This document shows, piece by piece, positions 22,601-34,285 of a stretch of 64,000 nt of DNA. Position 1 is the first letter of the stretch. Each line of letters begins with the position of its first letter. The position numbers were made by a program, and so were the translations under genes. Location: assembly GCA_010015655.1 (NCBI GenBank), contig ML976695.1, positions 540,466-604,465 of the forward strand. Reading direction: 5' to 3'. The DNA comes from Bimuria novae-zelandiae CBS 107.79 (Eukaryota > Ascomycota > Dothideomycetes > Pleosporales > Didymosphaeriaceae). The notes under the pieces are model-generated. The model searched no databases and was not told the DNA's origin. It saw only the letters and a list, made by a program, of their open reading frames with translations.

Positions 22601-22822
22601 ATACTCTGCTAGAATTTGGTGCTGCGAGCCCGGAATGGTGGGGTATAATATGGTGGAGCTCGCGGGGCGCGCGACACTCATGAAGGAGCGAGTTAGCGGA
22701 ACGCGACTGCTGCTCCGGGCGGTGATCGGGCGTATGCGACCTGCCCCGGCCACAGTGGCTGGCCGCCGCAGCGCATTCTGTGATGCTCTCTGCAGGGCGC
22801 CATGCTGTCTGAGGAATCCCAT
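19651..22822 (-). CDS. APE2: M1 zinc aminopeptidase (Ape2/AAP1, puromycin-sensitive type), 2 exons
   Basis: Exons 22822-22368 and 22147-19651 give 983 residues. The 220-bp intron (GTACGA donor, GCTAAC branch, CTGCAG acceptor) joins to the family reading VTIDLDVVENSTEITLNT. It removes N-terminal residues from peptides. The substrate-anchoring GAMENWG is at about residue 390, the zinc site [20 protein letters not shown] from about 426, and the third ligand Glu in WLNEGFATW near 449. The ERAP1-like C-terminal domain follows. The first 95 residues are Arg/Ser-rich and nearly without acid (MGFLRQHGALQRASQNALRR), a likely mitochondrial presequence. A second ATG at 22521 (MCKHFG) would give a cytosolic form, so alternative starts may dually localise it. 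Confidence 0.93.
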
Positions 22823-25055
22823 CTACGTTGAGATGGTGAGCGGTGAAGCGCCAATGGTAATTGGACGGTGAAGAAAGTTGCAGCTCGTCCGAGAAGGGCA
22901 GGCGCGCCAAGCCGTCCCATGCATTGCGCACACGCCGCACTCGTAAAACCTCTTCCCGTGCAGCGCGTCCGTCTTCTTCACATTCAACAGCAAGGAAGTC
23001 CTCCCAGCCCTCACATCGCCCTATGGAGACGCTGGCTGTTCTGGCGATGCTTCGCCAGCCTTGCCAGACGGAACAACACGCGCACGTTTGAGCCTCTCCA
23101 CGATTCCTGCATGAGCGGAGAGGTATAGAAGATTCGCGACATCACTACACACCCTGGACCCTCCGGAAGCACCCATAAGCGCTATCACGCTCCGATATGG
23201 CGTCTTCACGGCATGCTACAAGCTGGGCCTTGACGCGAGAGCAGATGACCGCTCATCACAGTCGTACGAATCCGCATCAACCCACGATCCAGGTCTATTG
23301 TTCATATCATGTGCTCCGCCTTTGATTGTTTTCCCGATTTAACCGACAGAAATCTCAGTTTGACAACTGGACCAGCATCAAGGCACCTATCACACGGAAC
23401 GGGCTTGCAAAAGTGCGGAGAACGATATTCAAGTCCCCATGCCCTCACGTCCACCATCTATGTTGCCTCGTAAGCGCTCAGCATTTGATCGCCTTCACCG
23501 AAACACGACACATCTGGATGGTGTCAGCTGAGACACCCAGTGATGAACATAGCCCAGTGCACCGACTCTCGACCGGTGGCTCTATTTTAGGAAGAGCCGG
23601 GATACTCAATTTTAGCGACTTCTCTCTAGTGCTTCACTTTCAGCCTCAGACGGCAAGACCATTGACCCACTACCAATTGTACGAAGAGAGTACTACATCG
23701 CTTACTTGCTACCACGCGATGACCCAACGGAGTGTTATGTCCCGAAGAAGTTCTGCGGCCACCGACACATCGATTTGGCAGCAGTACATGTCTTGACCCT
23801 TTCCGATTCCCATGCCTTAGCGTGGAGGTACAGCATGTGAACGCGCGGAAGGTTCAACTTACTAACAGACCACCAACCTCGATCTGGTGTGCAAGGATCA
23901 GGTCTCCCTTCGTCCAGTCCCCCTCCCAAGTACCATGGTCGTCAAATACGTGGAACCCGATATCGTCGAACCTTGCTCAGATAGGTCGACACGAATGCGG
24001 GCAGCCACGGGATGCACATCTCCTTGTACTACCGCCGTCTGCCAATGCGGACATCTCGTCATTTGCGTGGCTTTTCCCCCAACGAATCAGCTAAATCGCT
24101 TGCAGCCTGCTATGCTATTCGCCCATGCCTATAATATTGTTTATGGGGAAACATAACAGGACATGATCGGTCGAGGCTGTTCGACGCCTGCAATTGAGCG
24201 GGGAAGTCAAGGCAGTGAAAGTTTATACGTCCGGGCATCCGACCATCTGCGGAACCGCAGGCCAAAAGAAACTTTCCCGGCATTGCAGACGAGGGCGGGT
24301 GGAGCCGTGTCATGCTATAGGATGGTCTCACTATACAATACCTGCATGGACGCTGCGAAGTGATTCAAGGCACTCTCGCACGCATCGATATATCTCGATA
24401 ACAAGCTGCATGAGCCCATAACACTGCTCAGTCCGCTTTGCCGAGCGATCAGGTCGTAGTAAACAGTCACGGGAGGTCACTCTAAAGCACTCCCGAAGTA
24501 GCTGTTCCAAATCAGAAGACCACTATCACAGCACTGTAGTGTTTGAATTGCAATTTCTACCTATCCCAAACGGGTCCATTGGAGACCTTGAACGACGAAT
24601 CTAACTGTGTGATATCCGATCAGCATATAATCTAAACATAAACTCTCGATCAAACCAGCGTGAGGAAATGCGGAATCGCTCTCGTGGTGGTCTGATTACC
24701 CAGGAACCGCCACCGACACGGAGTCAAGCCACCCTGACTGAATGCCCTTCGTAAACGCTTCGTCATTCAAGTTACTCCAGGAGAGGCAAAACGTGAGATG
24801 AGTAAGTGTCGGCATTATCTTGGTAGGAAACCCCCATCAAGCGCCTTACATAACAATTGTTCGTAAAGATGGGTAGCATGGTCACTCATCAGCATGCTTA
24901 GCGCGGATAATGTTCACATAGTCCTCATATTCGAGGTTACAGATACAACAGTCGACACCTCGTCTTCTTGATGTGCAAACCCTCAAAAGTAACAATGAAA
25001 CTGAGACCCAGCGCCACTGCAAATGCCATAGCCCAGGAAGGAGGTGGCGAGATGC
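22823..25055. other. Intergenic region, no gene supported
   Basis: About 2.2 kb upstream of the aminopeptidase and downstream of the Mug190-like gene. Frames up to about 156 codons (for example plus 23326-23796) show no domain, codon bias or splice structure. It presumably includes the aminopeptidase promoter and the 3' UTR of the C2 gene. Confidence 0.45.
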
Positions 25056-28000
25056 TCACGCCTCCGTCTCAACACCTTGCGACTTCCTATCGTTATGCTT
25101 AAACAGCCCTTCCACCTTATTCTCTCCCCGCTCAGCCAAATGCTTCAGATACGCCAGCGTACGCGGCCCTTTCCACTGCATGGCACCGCGTTTCCGCCTG
25201 TGAAGCTGCTTCTTATTGTGTTTGTACTCCCTGACCTGGTCCATTAAGCCCCTCTTCCCATCGCTGTCGAGGCTATTGTTGCTGTTGGGGTGCAGAATGC
25301 TGGGCACGAACGAGCTGTCCTCGTTCTCATCAGACGAAGACGAAGTGTCCGAGTCACTGTCCGACTCCTCGTCATTGTCCCAGTCCATCTCGTTATTGTC
25401 GTTGCACGCGTCTAGAACCTCCAGCACGTTGCCTAGATTGGAATCTTTCTTGGCGAGCGATTGGTGGTAGCCTGAGAGGCCTGACCAGAAAGTTATGGTG
25501 AGCTCGATTTCACCGACTTTGTCGCCGTAAGAGTCTAGAACGTTATTCTCAGCACGGCTGAGATCGCCCTTCCAGACGGCGAGCCTGATAGTTTGTTCTT
25601 CGTTGTCAACGATGTCTTTGAGCCAGAGGATGGCGAAGGCCGGTGTGCGATCCGAGAGTGCGGAGTCCTTGCGGAACTCAACAATCATCCACGAGGCATA
25701 GCGTTTGCGGACTGGAAGACGGATGCGGTGGTTTCGCTTGGTCTTCCAGACGGTATGGCCATCATACTGATTGGCTTCGCTATCCTCGGAACCCGAATAG
25801 AGTTTGCCGCGAGCGAGGCTTGTGCGGATTTTCATTCTAAGATTCTTGAGGTCTCCAGGAATGTCGATAGCTTTTACCAATGGTTTGATTTCTATAGTGC
25901 CATACTCCCAGCCTAGTAAGTTTCGTGGGGCCTGAAGTTGCACTGATCGGAAGACAATCGATATGCGAGCGCGACCATAACCGATACCACCGGCGATTGG
26001 GAAGTTGGAAATCAGCTGGCTGCGGTGCTTCAGGACCCTTGACAAGGGAAGATAAATGACACCCAGAAGAGCATCGTCTTCATGTACACGTGCGTCGCGT
26101 ACTGAGATGTGCACTTCTGTATTGCGGAAGTCGCGGATGAACCGTTCACATCCAGCATTGAAGAAAGGCTTCGAGTTCTTTGGCTTCGTCCGTGTCTTGA
26201 ACATCTTCTGGTGGTTGAGGATGACAGTGCAATAGGAGGAGGGAAGGTCGTCCCCTTCTTCCTCTTCCTCAGTGGCGTCCTCGTTTTGTTTCTTCTTATT
26301 GGATTTTTCGATCTCAAGGCCGGTTATCTGATGGATTTGGATACTGAGGATACCGGACGGGTAATTTTGTGATGGCGGTGATGCAATAATGAGTTCGTCT
26401 TGACGCGCCTACACACGAGTTAGTGACTTTTGTCCGAACTCTTTGTACAGCAACGAAGAGGAAGTGAAGTAGCCTGTATCTCTCTAGAAGTTCCGGGCTG
26501 TGTGCAAAGAGCAACGTACCTTGAAGTCTTGAGCCTTTTGCTGCTCGACCTCCTCAGTCTCATCTTTGCTCGCCTCACGCAATTTCTGCTCGCTCTCTTC
26601 ATACACTTTCTTCCTCAGCTGATTGATATCTTGGACATCCGGATCTTTCTCCTGAGCTGTGAGTTGATCGTCTGTGATTCTTGTCTTAGAGAAGTATCCA
26701 ACACTCCAGCATAGCTTGCCTGGCATGCCTTCACCCTTCCTGAGAGACCTGAACCCGTCTTCGCGATCTTGCACTTTTCCGTTCGTTGCATTCTCTTTCA
26801 ACAATTGTTTGATATCTACCTCAATTCGGCCCAAGTCGTCGTCCGCGGAGACACGATCTGCGTCCCACAACTGCAGTCTCAAGCGTTCATCGACATTTAG
26901 CTCATCCGGGGAAACCAGTAGGAAACATGTCTCGTGCCAATTAGGGTCCATGTTGCTCATCTGGACACGCGTTGACCACATTGGCTTGCCGAATTTGGCC
27001 CAGCCGACGCTCACATATGGATCAGCTGAGCCTGACTTGAGTGGTCCGATTCCTCCATCTCCTTCCTTGAAGTCAAAAGCGCGCTTGATGGTGACCATGA
27101 TAACGCCTCGTGCGGTGGTGTCTTTCTTGAAGTCGTCACCCATCATCATGTCCTTGAGATCAAGGGTAAGGGATTTTGGTGCGACATATTCAGCCATGGC
27201 GGCGTCTACTGACGACTGAACAAATCGGGAAATGAGCGGGAAGTCCATCAAGTTTGGGGCTTGTTTGAGTAGTGGCACGCAAGAGATATTGACTTTCGGT
27301 TGTCCCAAGAATGTGAGGGTACAGAGAGAGAAGAAAGGTGGATCTGGCGTGAGTTGAAGACGTACTCTCATCACACCAATAAAGCCCTCGACTTCGACCC
27401 AGACCGCTGATTCGTTAGTCTTCTCTACTTGCAAGGGGAGATGCAACTTACGGAGCTTAATGTTGGAGGGCAAATAAAACGCCATGTAGAGGTGCGCTTT
27501 CTTAGCGCGGTCTTTCATGTGCCTCCGCCCAGTCGATGGGCGATACGCAAATGCGATTTCCATGTTGACAAATTCACCCTCTTCGGCTTCCATTCCTTCT
27601 GCGATGCCATCATCCTGTCCGTCCTCGTCCTCATCTTTCCCTTCCGTATTGTCTTTGACGTCTCCTTCGCCTGGGACTGTCCGGTCGCTGTGTTGTTCGT
27701 TGCCCTTCATGAGCTGGCCGTCATCACCTACGGACCTTGCAGCTGCACCCGTAGGTAGCCAACGAACCCCTAAAACGCGAAACGCCTCGCTACCCTGACC
27801 GATATCGTCTACAGAGACCATGCGAACCAACTTGGGCAAACTAGCTTGCATAACATCCTATTACAATTAGCTTATTTCCACTAACTGCAAGAGAGCGAGC
27901 ATACCTCGAGAGTATCAGAAATACTGGTGAACAGATCAGGGTTGATTAGTGGCCAAATTGAAGCCAGGAATGAGTTCAGCCATTGCGCGCTTTCTGGTAC

Positions 28001-28957
28001 GTTGGTCTTGGCTAGCTTTTGACCCTTTTCTCGTTCAGCTTGCCACACTTCGGACTCCCACACCTCATTGATCTTGTTCTCCGTCCATTGTCGCATACCC
28101 ATAATGACGGCGCCCGAGACACCTATACTGACAGCTACCTCGAGCAGCGTAAAAAAAGTTCTCGACCAGCCCTCGAAGCTACGCGTGAGCTGGAAGGCTG
28201 CAACTACGGTGACTAGACTCGCGCTGACCAATCCGAGACCAGCTGTCATGGCCTTTTTATGAATATCGTTTATACTGTCCCGGGTCACTGCAAAATCCGG
28301 TGGCGGGAACAATGGCTCTGTTCCGCTGTGCACATCTTGGGACAGCTTTTGCTCGTCTTGGAGCTGTGCTTCGGTCTTGTTCTTGGCACTAGCACCAGTC
28401 GCGGACTTTGGCTCTGTTCCAGCAGGGGGGCCGTTCTCCGGCGTCATCTTCAAGTCCTTTTCTGTATAGTCATGGATGGTTACAGGTAGGTGGGTGACAG
28501 GATCGGTAATTTCCCGTTCTGAGCCGTCTGCGCTCCACTTCTTCATCGACTTTCTAGCCTGCTTTGGATCCGCAGACGTTAACGTGCCCTCGGTTGTGTC
28601 TTGCGGTGTATCGTCATTGTCCTCACCGTCCTGGTCGTTCTTCGGCTGTACTCGTCCTGCGTGATCGTCTGCAATATCGTCCTCTTCGCCTTCTAGGTTC
28701 TTGTTTGCAGCCTTATACGGCTGCGTGCTCCCGCTGGGGTTGAGGGCCTCCTTGCCGTGACGAAGTGCGGTGTATGCGTCCGTGAGTCGGTTCGTCTTGC
28801 TGCGATCATCCTGCTGCCCATCGTCTGCGTGCCCATACTGTTCCTGGCGATGTTGCTTCTCTTCACGGTATTTCTGTACGGTCGGAACGGGGTGGTGCGG
28901 CGTATACGGGGCTTTGTGTTTCCGTTGCGAGGCTTCTGCGTCCTCCACACCAGACAT
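25056..28957 (-). CDS. Mug190-like SMP/C2-domain membrane-tethering protein, 3 exons
   Basis: Exons 28957-27905, 27857-26520 and 26408-25056 give 1247 residues. Introns are 47 bp (GTATGC...TAG) and 111 bp (GTACGT...TAG), both phase 0. The N-terminal 230 residues are disordered and charged. A membrane hairpin follows at about 240-300 (AMTAGLGLVSASLVTVVAAF and TFFTLLEVAVSIGVSGAVIM), then an SMP-like lipid-transfer domain beginning near WLNSFLASIWPLINPDL. A C2 domain in the second exon has RGVIMVTIKRAFDF, SADPYVSVGWAKFGK and LRLQLWDADRVSADDDLG. Further C2-like segments lie in the third exon (LSIQIHQITGLE, VHISVRDARVHEDDALLG). The tail is acidic then basic. The tricalbin-type architecture implies lipid exchange at ER contact sites. 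I start at 28957 (MSGVEDAE); the frame extends to 29050. Confidence 0.88.
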
Positions 28958-29582
28958 GGTGAAGGTTTGGCGAGCGAGTCGACTGCGTAAGAGAGCTGCG
29001 TGGGCTAGACAATTAGTCGTGCGTAAAGTCGTGGGCGCGTTAGTCTTCAATTATCAGCTGGATGAGTCTCGTGTGCCAGCGAATTGAGCGAAAATGGAAC
29101 GCAGTAGTGGCAGGTTTCTCGAAGCTTGAGCTGATCATGTGTTCCCCACTGGATGCTTCGCGACGAGGAATGCCAGACTAGAGGCCGCATAGCCGTTCAG
29201 AGGGGTTTCACCAGGTACCTATTTGCCGATGACGTATGGGGACAGTTCAAGATCACGTTGGCGACCGGGCCTTCTCCACCTACAAGCGGAAGCTCATTTC
29301 GAACGAGGCGCATTGGTCATACGATGTGTGAGATGTCGTCAGGGGTAAAACTAACACGGTTGAAGGTGCATCGTGCAACTCTGCTAACGTTCACACTGGT
29401 TTACGAAGAATGGAGTCCAACCTAGTTGCTCGCTTATGAGGGGCCGAGGCTCTGTCACAGGGCGGGGATGGACCTCGGTTTGCGCCTGCGCGACAAACTG
29501 CAACTCCTGGTACACATTCGAAATCGCCATGTAACCCTGTACAAGTACATCTGTGGCGATCGAATAGCTTGAATTCGTTGAG
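28958..29582. promoter_or_regulatory. Shared divergent promoter region (Mug190-like / thioesterase)
   Basis: A 625-bp spacer between divergently oriented genes. No coding sequence is supported. It must hold both promoters. Confidence 0.4.
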
Positions 29583-30605
29583 ATGCCGTCTTGGAAGGAA
29601 GCTACCGCAGTGCGCAAGCTCAGCGCATCAGCATACGAATGCACGCTGCAGGACGACTGGTGCATCGGAAGTGGTCAGTTTACAGCAACCTCTGTCAAGC
29701 ATGAACGTTCGGCGTCAGCCTTACTCTTCCCGAGGCAATACGCTATCTTAACAAGTCATGGTGCCGCTGTGTGTTCGTACAATGCTGACCCAGCTAAATC
29801 AGTTCCCAACGGAGGCTATGTAACAGGATGTGTGCTCGAAGTCGTTTCCGCCCATTTTGCGACCGCACTCTCAAAGCAGAACCAGCCGCACACAATCGCT
29901 CTCCATATCGAGTTCCTCCGACGAACCCAAGCCGGCCCCGCGACCTTCAAAGTCGAAGATGTCAAGCTCGGGAGACAAACCTCAATCGTACACGTTCGCA
30001 TGTTCCAGGAGGGACGCGAAGAGGTCATCGCCTATGTGACGAATTCGAACATGGATACCGAGGAGGGAGTGAGCTTTGATACGCAGTACAAGCTGCGGCC
30101 ACCGCCGCCACCCGTGGATCTGAGCAAGCTGGGCGCGAATAAGGATACGAACTGGTACCGCCAGGAAAAGATGCCCTGGGCAGAATTCAGGAAAGCGACC
30201 TCTCGGGTCAATTTCTATCTCCCGCGCAATGGCCAAATTCGGTCGAATACAGCGGATGAGTGGCTCTGCTTCAGCGATGGCACTCGGTTCACAAACTCTT
30301 CAATCGGCTTCGTTGCCGACATGTTTCCCCTGGTTGTGGAAGAGTTTCGAGACAAGAGCCAGGGTCCATTCTGGTATCCCACTCTTCTGCTGAATCTGGA
30401 TGTCAAGAAGACGTTGCCACCAGAAGGCGTTGAATGGCTGGCCGTTAGGGTTGAGTCGAAGAAGATAAAGAATGGGAGGATAGATCTTGATGTGCATGTT
30501 CACGATGACACAGGGGACTTGGTTGCGCTAAGCCATCACGTTGGGCTCGTCGTTGATGCTTCGAGGAATACAGCGGCGAGGAGGAAGACGGACTCCAAGA
30601 TATAG
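29583..30605 (+). CDS. TesB-like acyl-CoA thioesterase (double hotdog), 2 exons
   Basis: Exons 29583-29673 and 29803-30605 give 297 residues. The intron is 129 bp, a multiple of three and free of stops, so an unspliced reading of 340 residues is also open. Splicing (GTCAGT donor, GCTGAC branch, CAG acceptor) restores the family motif DDWCIGS-VPNGGYVTG and is preferred. Two hotdog halves are expected: the first with HIEFLRRTQAGPATFKVEDVKLGRQ and the second with SNTADEWLCFSDGTRF and WYPTLLLNLDVKK. The C-terminal HDDTGDLVALSHHVGLVVD is typical of this fungal thioesterase-superfamily group. It hydrolyses acyl-CoA thioesters; chain preference is unknown. There is no obvious C-terminal peroxisomal signal (ends DSKI). 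Confidence 0.9.
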   Translation: MPSWKEATAVRKLSASAYECTLQDDWCIGSGQFTATSVKHERSASALLFPRQYAILTSHGAAVCSYNADPAKSVPNGGYVTGCVLEVVSAHFATALSKQNQPHTIALHIEFLRRTQAGPATFKVEDVKLGRQTSIVHVRMFQEGREEVIAYVTNSNMDTEEGVSFDTQYKLRPPPPPVDLSKLGANKDTNWYRQEKMPWAEFRKATSRVNFYLPRNGQIRSNTADEWLCFSDGTRFTNSSIGFVADMFPLVVEEFRDKSQGPFWYPTLLLNLDVKKTLPPEGVEWLAVRVESKKIKNGRIDLDVHVHDDTGDLVALSHHVGLVVDASRNTAARRKTDSKI

Positions 30606-31033
30606 ACCTAGGTTGGAATACTGGAAGCAGTAATCCATTGCGACTGATTCAAGTAACTCGATCCCCACATGGGATATGTCAGCCTCAAATGCACTCAGTA
30701 ACACAATAAGACAAATGCTACTTTTCGCTTCTCTATTGAATGTTCCTAGATGACCCACAGTGTTGATATCCTTGATCCGGTCTTGCCACCCCGCATTGTT
30801 AGCACTCGCGCTGTCCATGCTCCTGATGCAGTCGTAGTGGACGCATTCGACCGTAGTATGCCAAACCTGATGTTGCAACCAGATGTTGAAACCAATCGTA
30901 ATGTTATGAAAACAAAAGCGACGTTAAGTATTTGTCTAAAACGATTACCTTGTCAACAATGAATCAACTGAAACGTTTGAAGTTCGTCGCGGCTGCAGGT
31001 TGAAGCTGATAGTGACTTCTAGAGTTAGCGCAT

Positions 31034-31039
31034 CACGTG
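31034..31039. promoter_or_regulatory. CACGTG site upstream of eL36
   Basis: CACGTG within ATCACGTGA, about 100 bp upstream of the eL36 start codon. The core is bound by bHLH factors such as Cbf1 (established); that it acts here is inference from position. Confidence 0.35.
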
Positions 31040-31139
31040 AATCGCTTGGCGTCTAAGCGAACGCAAGCGACGCACCACTATCGAAAAGCTCCATCACCGA
31101 CTCCACGAAACTTCAGTTCCAACGACAACGACCGCCACC

Positions 31140-31776
31140 ATGCCCAAGGAAGTCAAGCAGAAGTCTGGTGCGTACTCACGTCTTCTGTAGCCTTTGCGCG
31201 ATGCTAACATCTTTGCAGGCCTCATCGTTGGCCCCAACAAAGGCCACCGTGCGTATTCCCCTCAAGCGAAAATTACGCGATTGCAACGAGCGATCGTATA
31301 CTGATTGCGATGAACAGAGGTCACCCCGAGGACCCCGGTCGCTAGGATCTCGCGGAGGAAGGGTTTCCTATCCAAGCGGACTGCTTTCGTGAGGGAGATC
31401 ACCCGTGAGGTTGCTGGGTACGTTTTGACATTCGCACACGGCGGGCAGGACTGGAAGGAAGAGCGAGAAGGCTCAATAGGTCGTCTACGTTGGGCCGGCT
31501 GCTGCTGCTTGAATTTTGAAGACACTGGACCGTGCTAACTTGCGTTCAGCCTTGCCCCGTACGAGAAGCGTGTCATCGAGTTGCTCCGAAATGCCAAGGA
31601 CAAGCGCGCCCGCCGCCTCGCAAAGAAGAGGGTATGTCTCTCGCCGATTGATTGTCACTACCGCTACGAACGACATGCTAACGACACGACAGCTCGGTAC
31701 CTTCGGCCGTGCCAAGAGGAAGGTTGAGGAGATGACCAACGTCATCCAGGAGTCCAGACGTGCCGGCCACCACTGA
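31140..31776 (+). CDS. RPL36: Ribosomal protein eL36 (RPL36), 5 exons
   Basis: Exons 31140-31167, 31219-31248, 31318-31417, 31550-31631 and 31693-31776 give 107 residues, the normal length for this 60S protein. The four introns (51, 69, 132 and 61 bp) have GTGCGT, GTGCGT, GTACGT and GTATGT donors with GCTAAC or ACTGAT branches. The protein reads MPKEVKQKSGLIVGPNKGHQ, then VTPRTPVARISRRKGFLSKR, then the conserved FVREITREVAGLAPYEKR, VIELLRNAKDKRARRLAKKR and LGTFGRAKRKVEEM, ending RRAGHH. Start context CACCATGC is good. High intron density in a very short gene is typical of fungal ribosomal protein genes. Confidence 0.96.
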
Positions 31777-32656
31777 GCGCTTTCGTCTAGCGCCAGGGTG
31801 GGCAATGAGCAGCACGGCGGCAGGGGACCTCACTTTCCGCTTCATCAATGAAATCATGGGTGTTAAGTCTCTTTATGGCGCGAATTGACACGACTTCGGA
31901 ACATGCATCAAAAAGAAGGGCACGATTTCGGAGTATTGACAATCAATGGACATTATGGGGTGAGGATACCTAGCAGTGTCCTCTAAAGATGAAAAGTGAT
32001 CAGTTCACGCCATTGTTTTCTTTCGGCTTGTGTGATGCCTACCGTCCTTGTTCCTCGGGTGACATGCACGTTGCTTATTGACCACGAAACGAAACTCCTA
32101 ATATTAGTGTATCTTGCACGTCTTCGTACTTTTCAGGCCCACGGTCAGAAGGTATTCAAAGATGTAGGCATGCCATTGATCCATCTCCGTGTCCTGCAGT
32201 TTGAAGGCACCACTGTAGGTGCGCGATACGGGTCAGACAGGTCATACATTTTCATGAGTCAAGTCTTGGGTGTCTCGCGGCTTCTCAAAGCCACGGCACA
32301 GCACAATATAAACACGCGGTTCCGTCCGATATGGAACGTCATCTTCAAGATTAAATTTTGCCTTAATTACGGATGCTCAGCGGAACAAGATGAACACCTC
32401 GTACCTAATGCTCGCTATACACACACCAAAATCAATGCCGTCCAACACACAGGCCTTACCCATACCGCTGAGATCCAACACTGGTCTTAATCGTTCCATC
32501 GTCATAGTTTTCCTTTCATCAAGCCAACATCTTATCCGAGTCCTTCACTTCGCCTTACACACATCGTCCACCTACACGCCTTGTGACTCTGCCTCTCCTT
32601 AAACAGGCGCATCTGTATCCTTAACCTCGTCTGCCCTCGTCCCCCACCTTGCAGTC
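31777..32656. other. Convergent intergenic region (eL36 / UBX)
   Basis: About 0.9 kb between convergent genes. A plus-strand frame at 31996-32490 has no supporting features. I expect two 3' UTRs here and see nothing else. Confidence 0.4.
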
Positions 32657-34285
32657 CTACCTCTTCTTAAAGAGGCCCTTGGACAGCAGGCTCTTGAGCT
32701 TACTATCCTTCTCTGCCTCCGAGAGCTCCTTCTTCGGTTTCGCATTCCCTAGCGTCTGGCCCGTTGAAGAAGAAGCCTGCAGCGGTTCCGATGCCGCAGG
32801 CTCCTCAACTTTCAGCGGCGCCGCCTTCTGCTGCCACTCGGGACTCAGCACGCTCCTCACACCGCGCGCTGCCGCGCTCGCGTCGTCATCCCACCGGAAC
32901 GTGAGCAGCTCGTTGCTGCTGAACTTCAAGTCCTGGAAGAGCAGCTTCTGGGTGCGCTCAATCTGCGCGAATTGGCCCTTCGCATCGCGGTACGAGAGGT
33001 GGAAAGGCTCCACTTTGTGCTGTAAGCAGTCGGTCACGAAAGCGTATACGGTGGCAGCGGTGTCGGACTTGGAGACGGGAAATTGAACGTGTGCGCCGTC
33101 GGGGAGGCGGACGCGTACGATGCCGCCTTTGTCGGCTGTCGCTGCAAGCTTTTCTTTGCGGGCGTTCTCTTGCTCCTCGAGCTCCTTGTCGGAGAGGAGT
33201 CGCGTGTTCTTGGAGCGGTCCTTGTATGAGGCTTGGAGACCGCGGATCTGCTCAACGGTCGGCTGGTAGTCGGTCTCGTTGAAGGGCGTGCGTGCGGCCT
33301 GGGGCGTGGATGACGTGGGAGGAGAGAAAACCTGGATATTGCGTGAAGAGGAAGAGGGGCCTTCTGATGGCGACATAGGCGCTACAGGGAGGGCGATTGG
33401 AGCAGATGGTGCGGAGGAGGGGACCTCGGCTGAACCATCCACCATCGATATGGAGGGCTCAGGAGCGACTGGTTTCTCATCCACCTCCATCGGTGACGGA
33501 TCCGCTTCTTCGGGTCGTGTGGTCTCGCCCGCAACAACGGCGGTCTCCTCGGGTGCTGCATTGTCCGGATTCGGGACAGAAGTGGTTTGTGCTGAGCTTC
33601 CTAAATGAGCACCAACCGGTGCAGGTTCGGCGCTCTTGAAGTACTGCGTTATCTGCGTCATGGCCTCTTCGAGCGGCGTGCCACTGTTTTTGAAGCTCAG
33701 ACGCAATGAAGCGCTACCGCTTTCAAACCCCAGCTGGCTAAGGGTCTTTTGCAGATCCACAAACGTGCCATACTCCTTGTGACCAGGCATGACTGTGATG
33801 ACAGGCATCTCGTAGTTCAACCTCCCAGCGCCTGTGCCAGTTCCGTTCATCTCTGGTACACCCCGCTGCGTGAAGTTGTAATTGGCGCCCTGTGCGCTCT
33901 CAAACTGTCGTAGCAGCTCCCATAGCGAGGTGTTGCTGGCGAATTTCTGGGTTAGCCTTGCGTTTCTCTCGGAAGGCGGAAGACCGAGGGCTACCGAAAT
34001 GACTGTGGGAGAGCGCGATGCTTGAACGAGTTCCAACCGGGCGCCTTGTGGGAGATTCACGTGCCGTATCTGCTGTGATAGCGAGATGGGCTTGTTGTTG
34101 TATCTGCCGCATGTCAGCTTGCTCCACAAAACAAGATACCAGGCCACCTACTTGAGCGTGAACTGCTCCTTGCTGACGCCGAACTTCTGACACGCCTCGT
34201 CGCGAACCTCGGTGAGGTACTTGACGGGAGAGGTGGGAATCTTGTGGCTCCTGGCCGACGCATTGAAGACCACAACATGCGACAT
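32657..34285 (-). CDS. UBX-domain protein with N-terminal TUG-type ubiquitin-like domain, 2 exons
   Basis: Exons 34285-34152 and 34103-32657 give 526 residues. The 48-bp intron (GTAGGT donor, GCTGAC branch, CAG) joins FTLK to YNNKPISLSQQIRHVNLPQG. Residues about 1-75 form the TUG/ASPL ubiquitin-like domain (MSHVVVFNASARSHKIPTSP). The middle is Pro/Ser/Ala-rich. A UBX domain at about 371-450 (GGIVRVRLPDGAHVQFPVSK to NELLTFRW) should bind the Cdc48/p97 N domain, as in yeast Ubx4 and mammalian ASPL. The C-terminus is basic (LKSLLSKGLFKKR). The start codon overlaps the stop codon of the same-strand small gene at 34285-34605 (TAATG). A TATATAAG box lies about 20 bp upstream, inside that small gene. 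Confidence 0.93.

Noticed and set aside
23326..23796. Plus-strand 156-codon frame
   Set aside because: No domain or codon bias; looks accidental.
31996..32490. Plus-strand 164-codon frame between eL36 and the UBX gene
   Set aside because: Probably 3' UTR sequence; no start context or recognisable protein.
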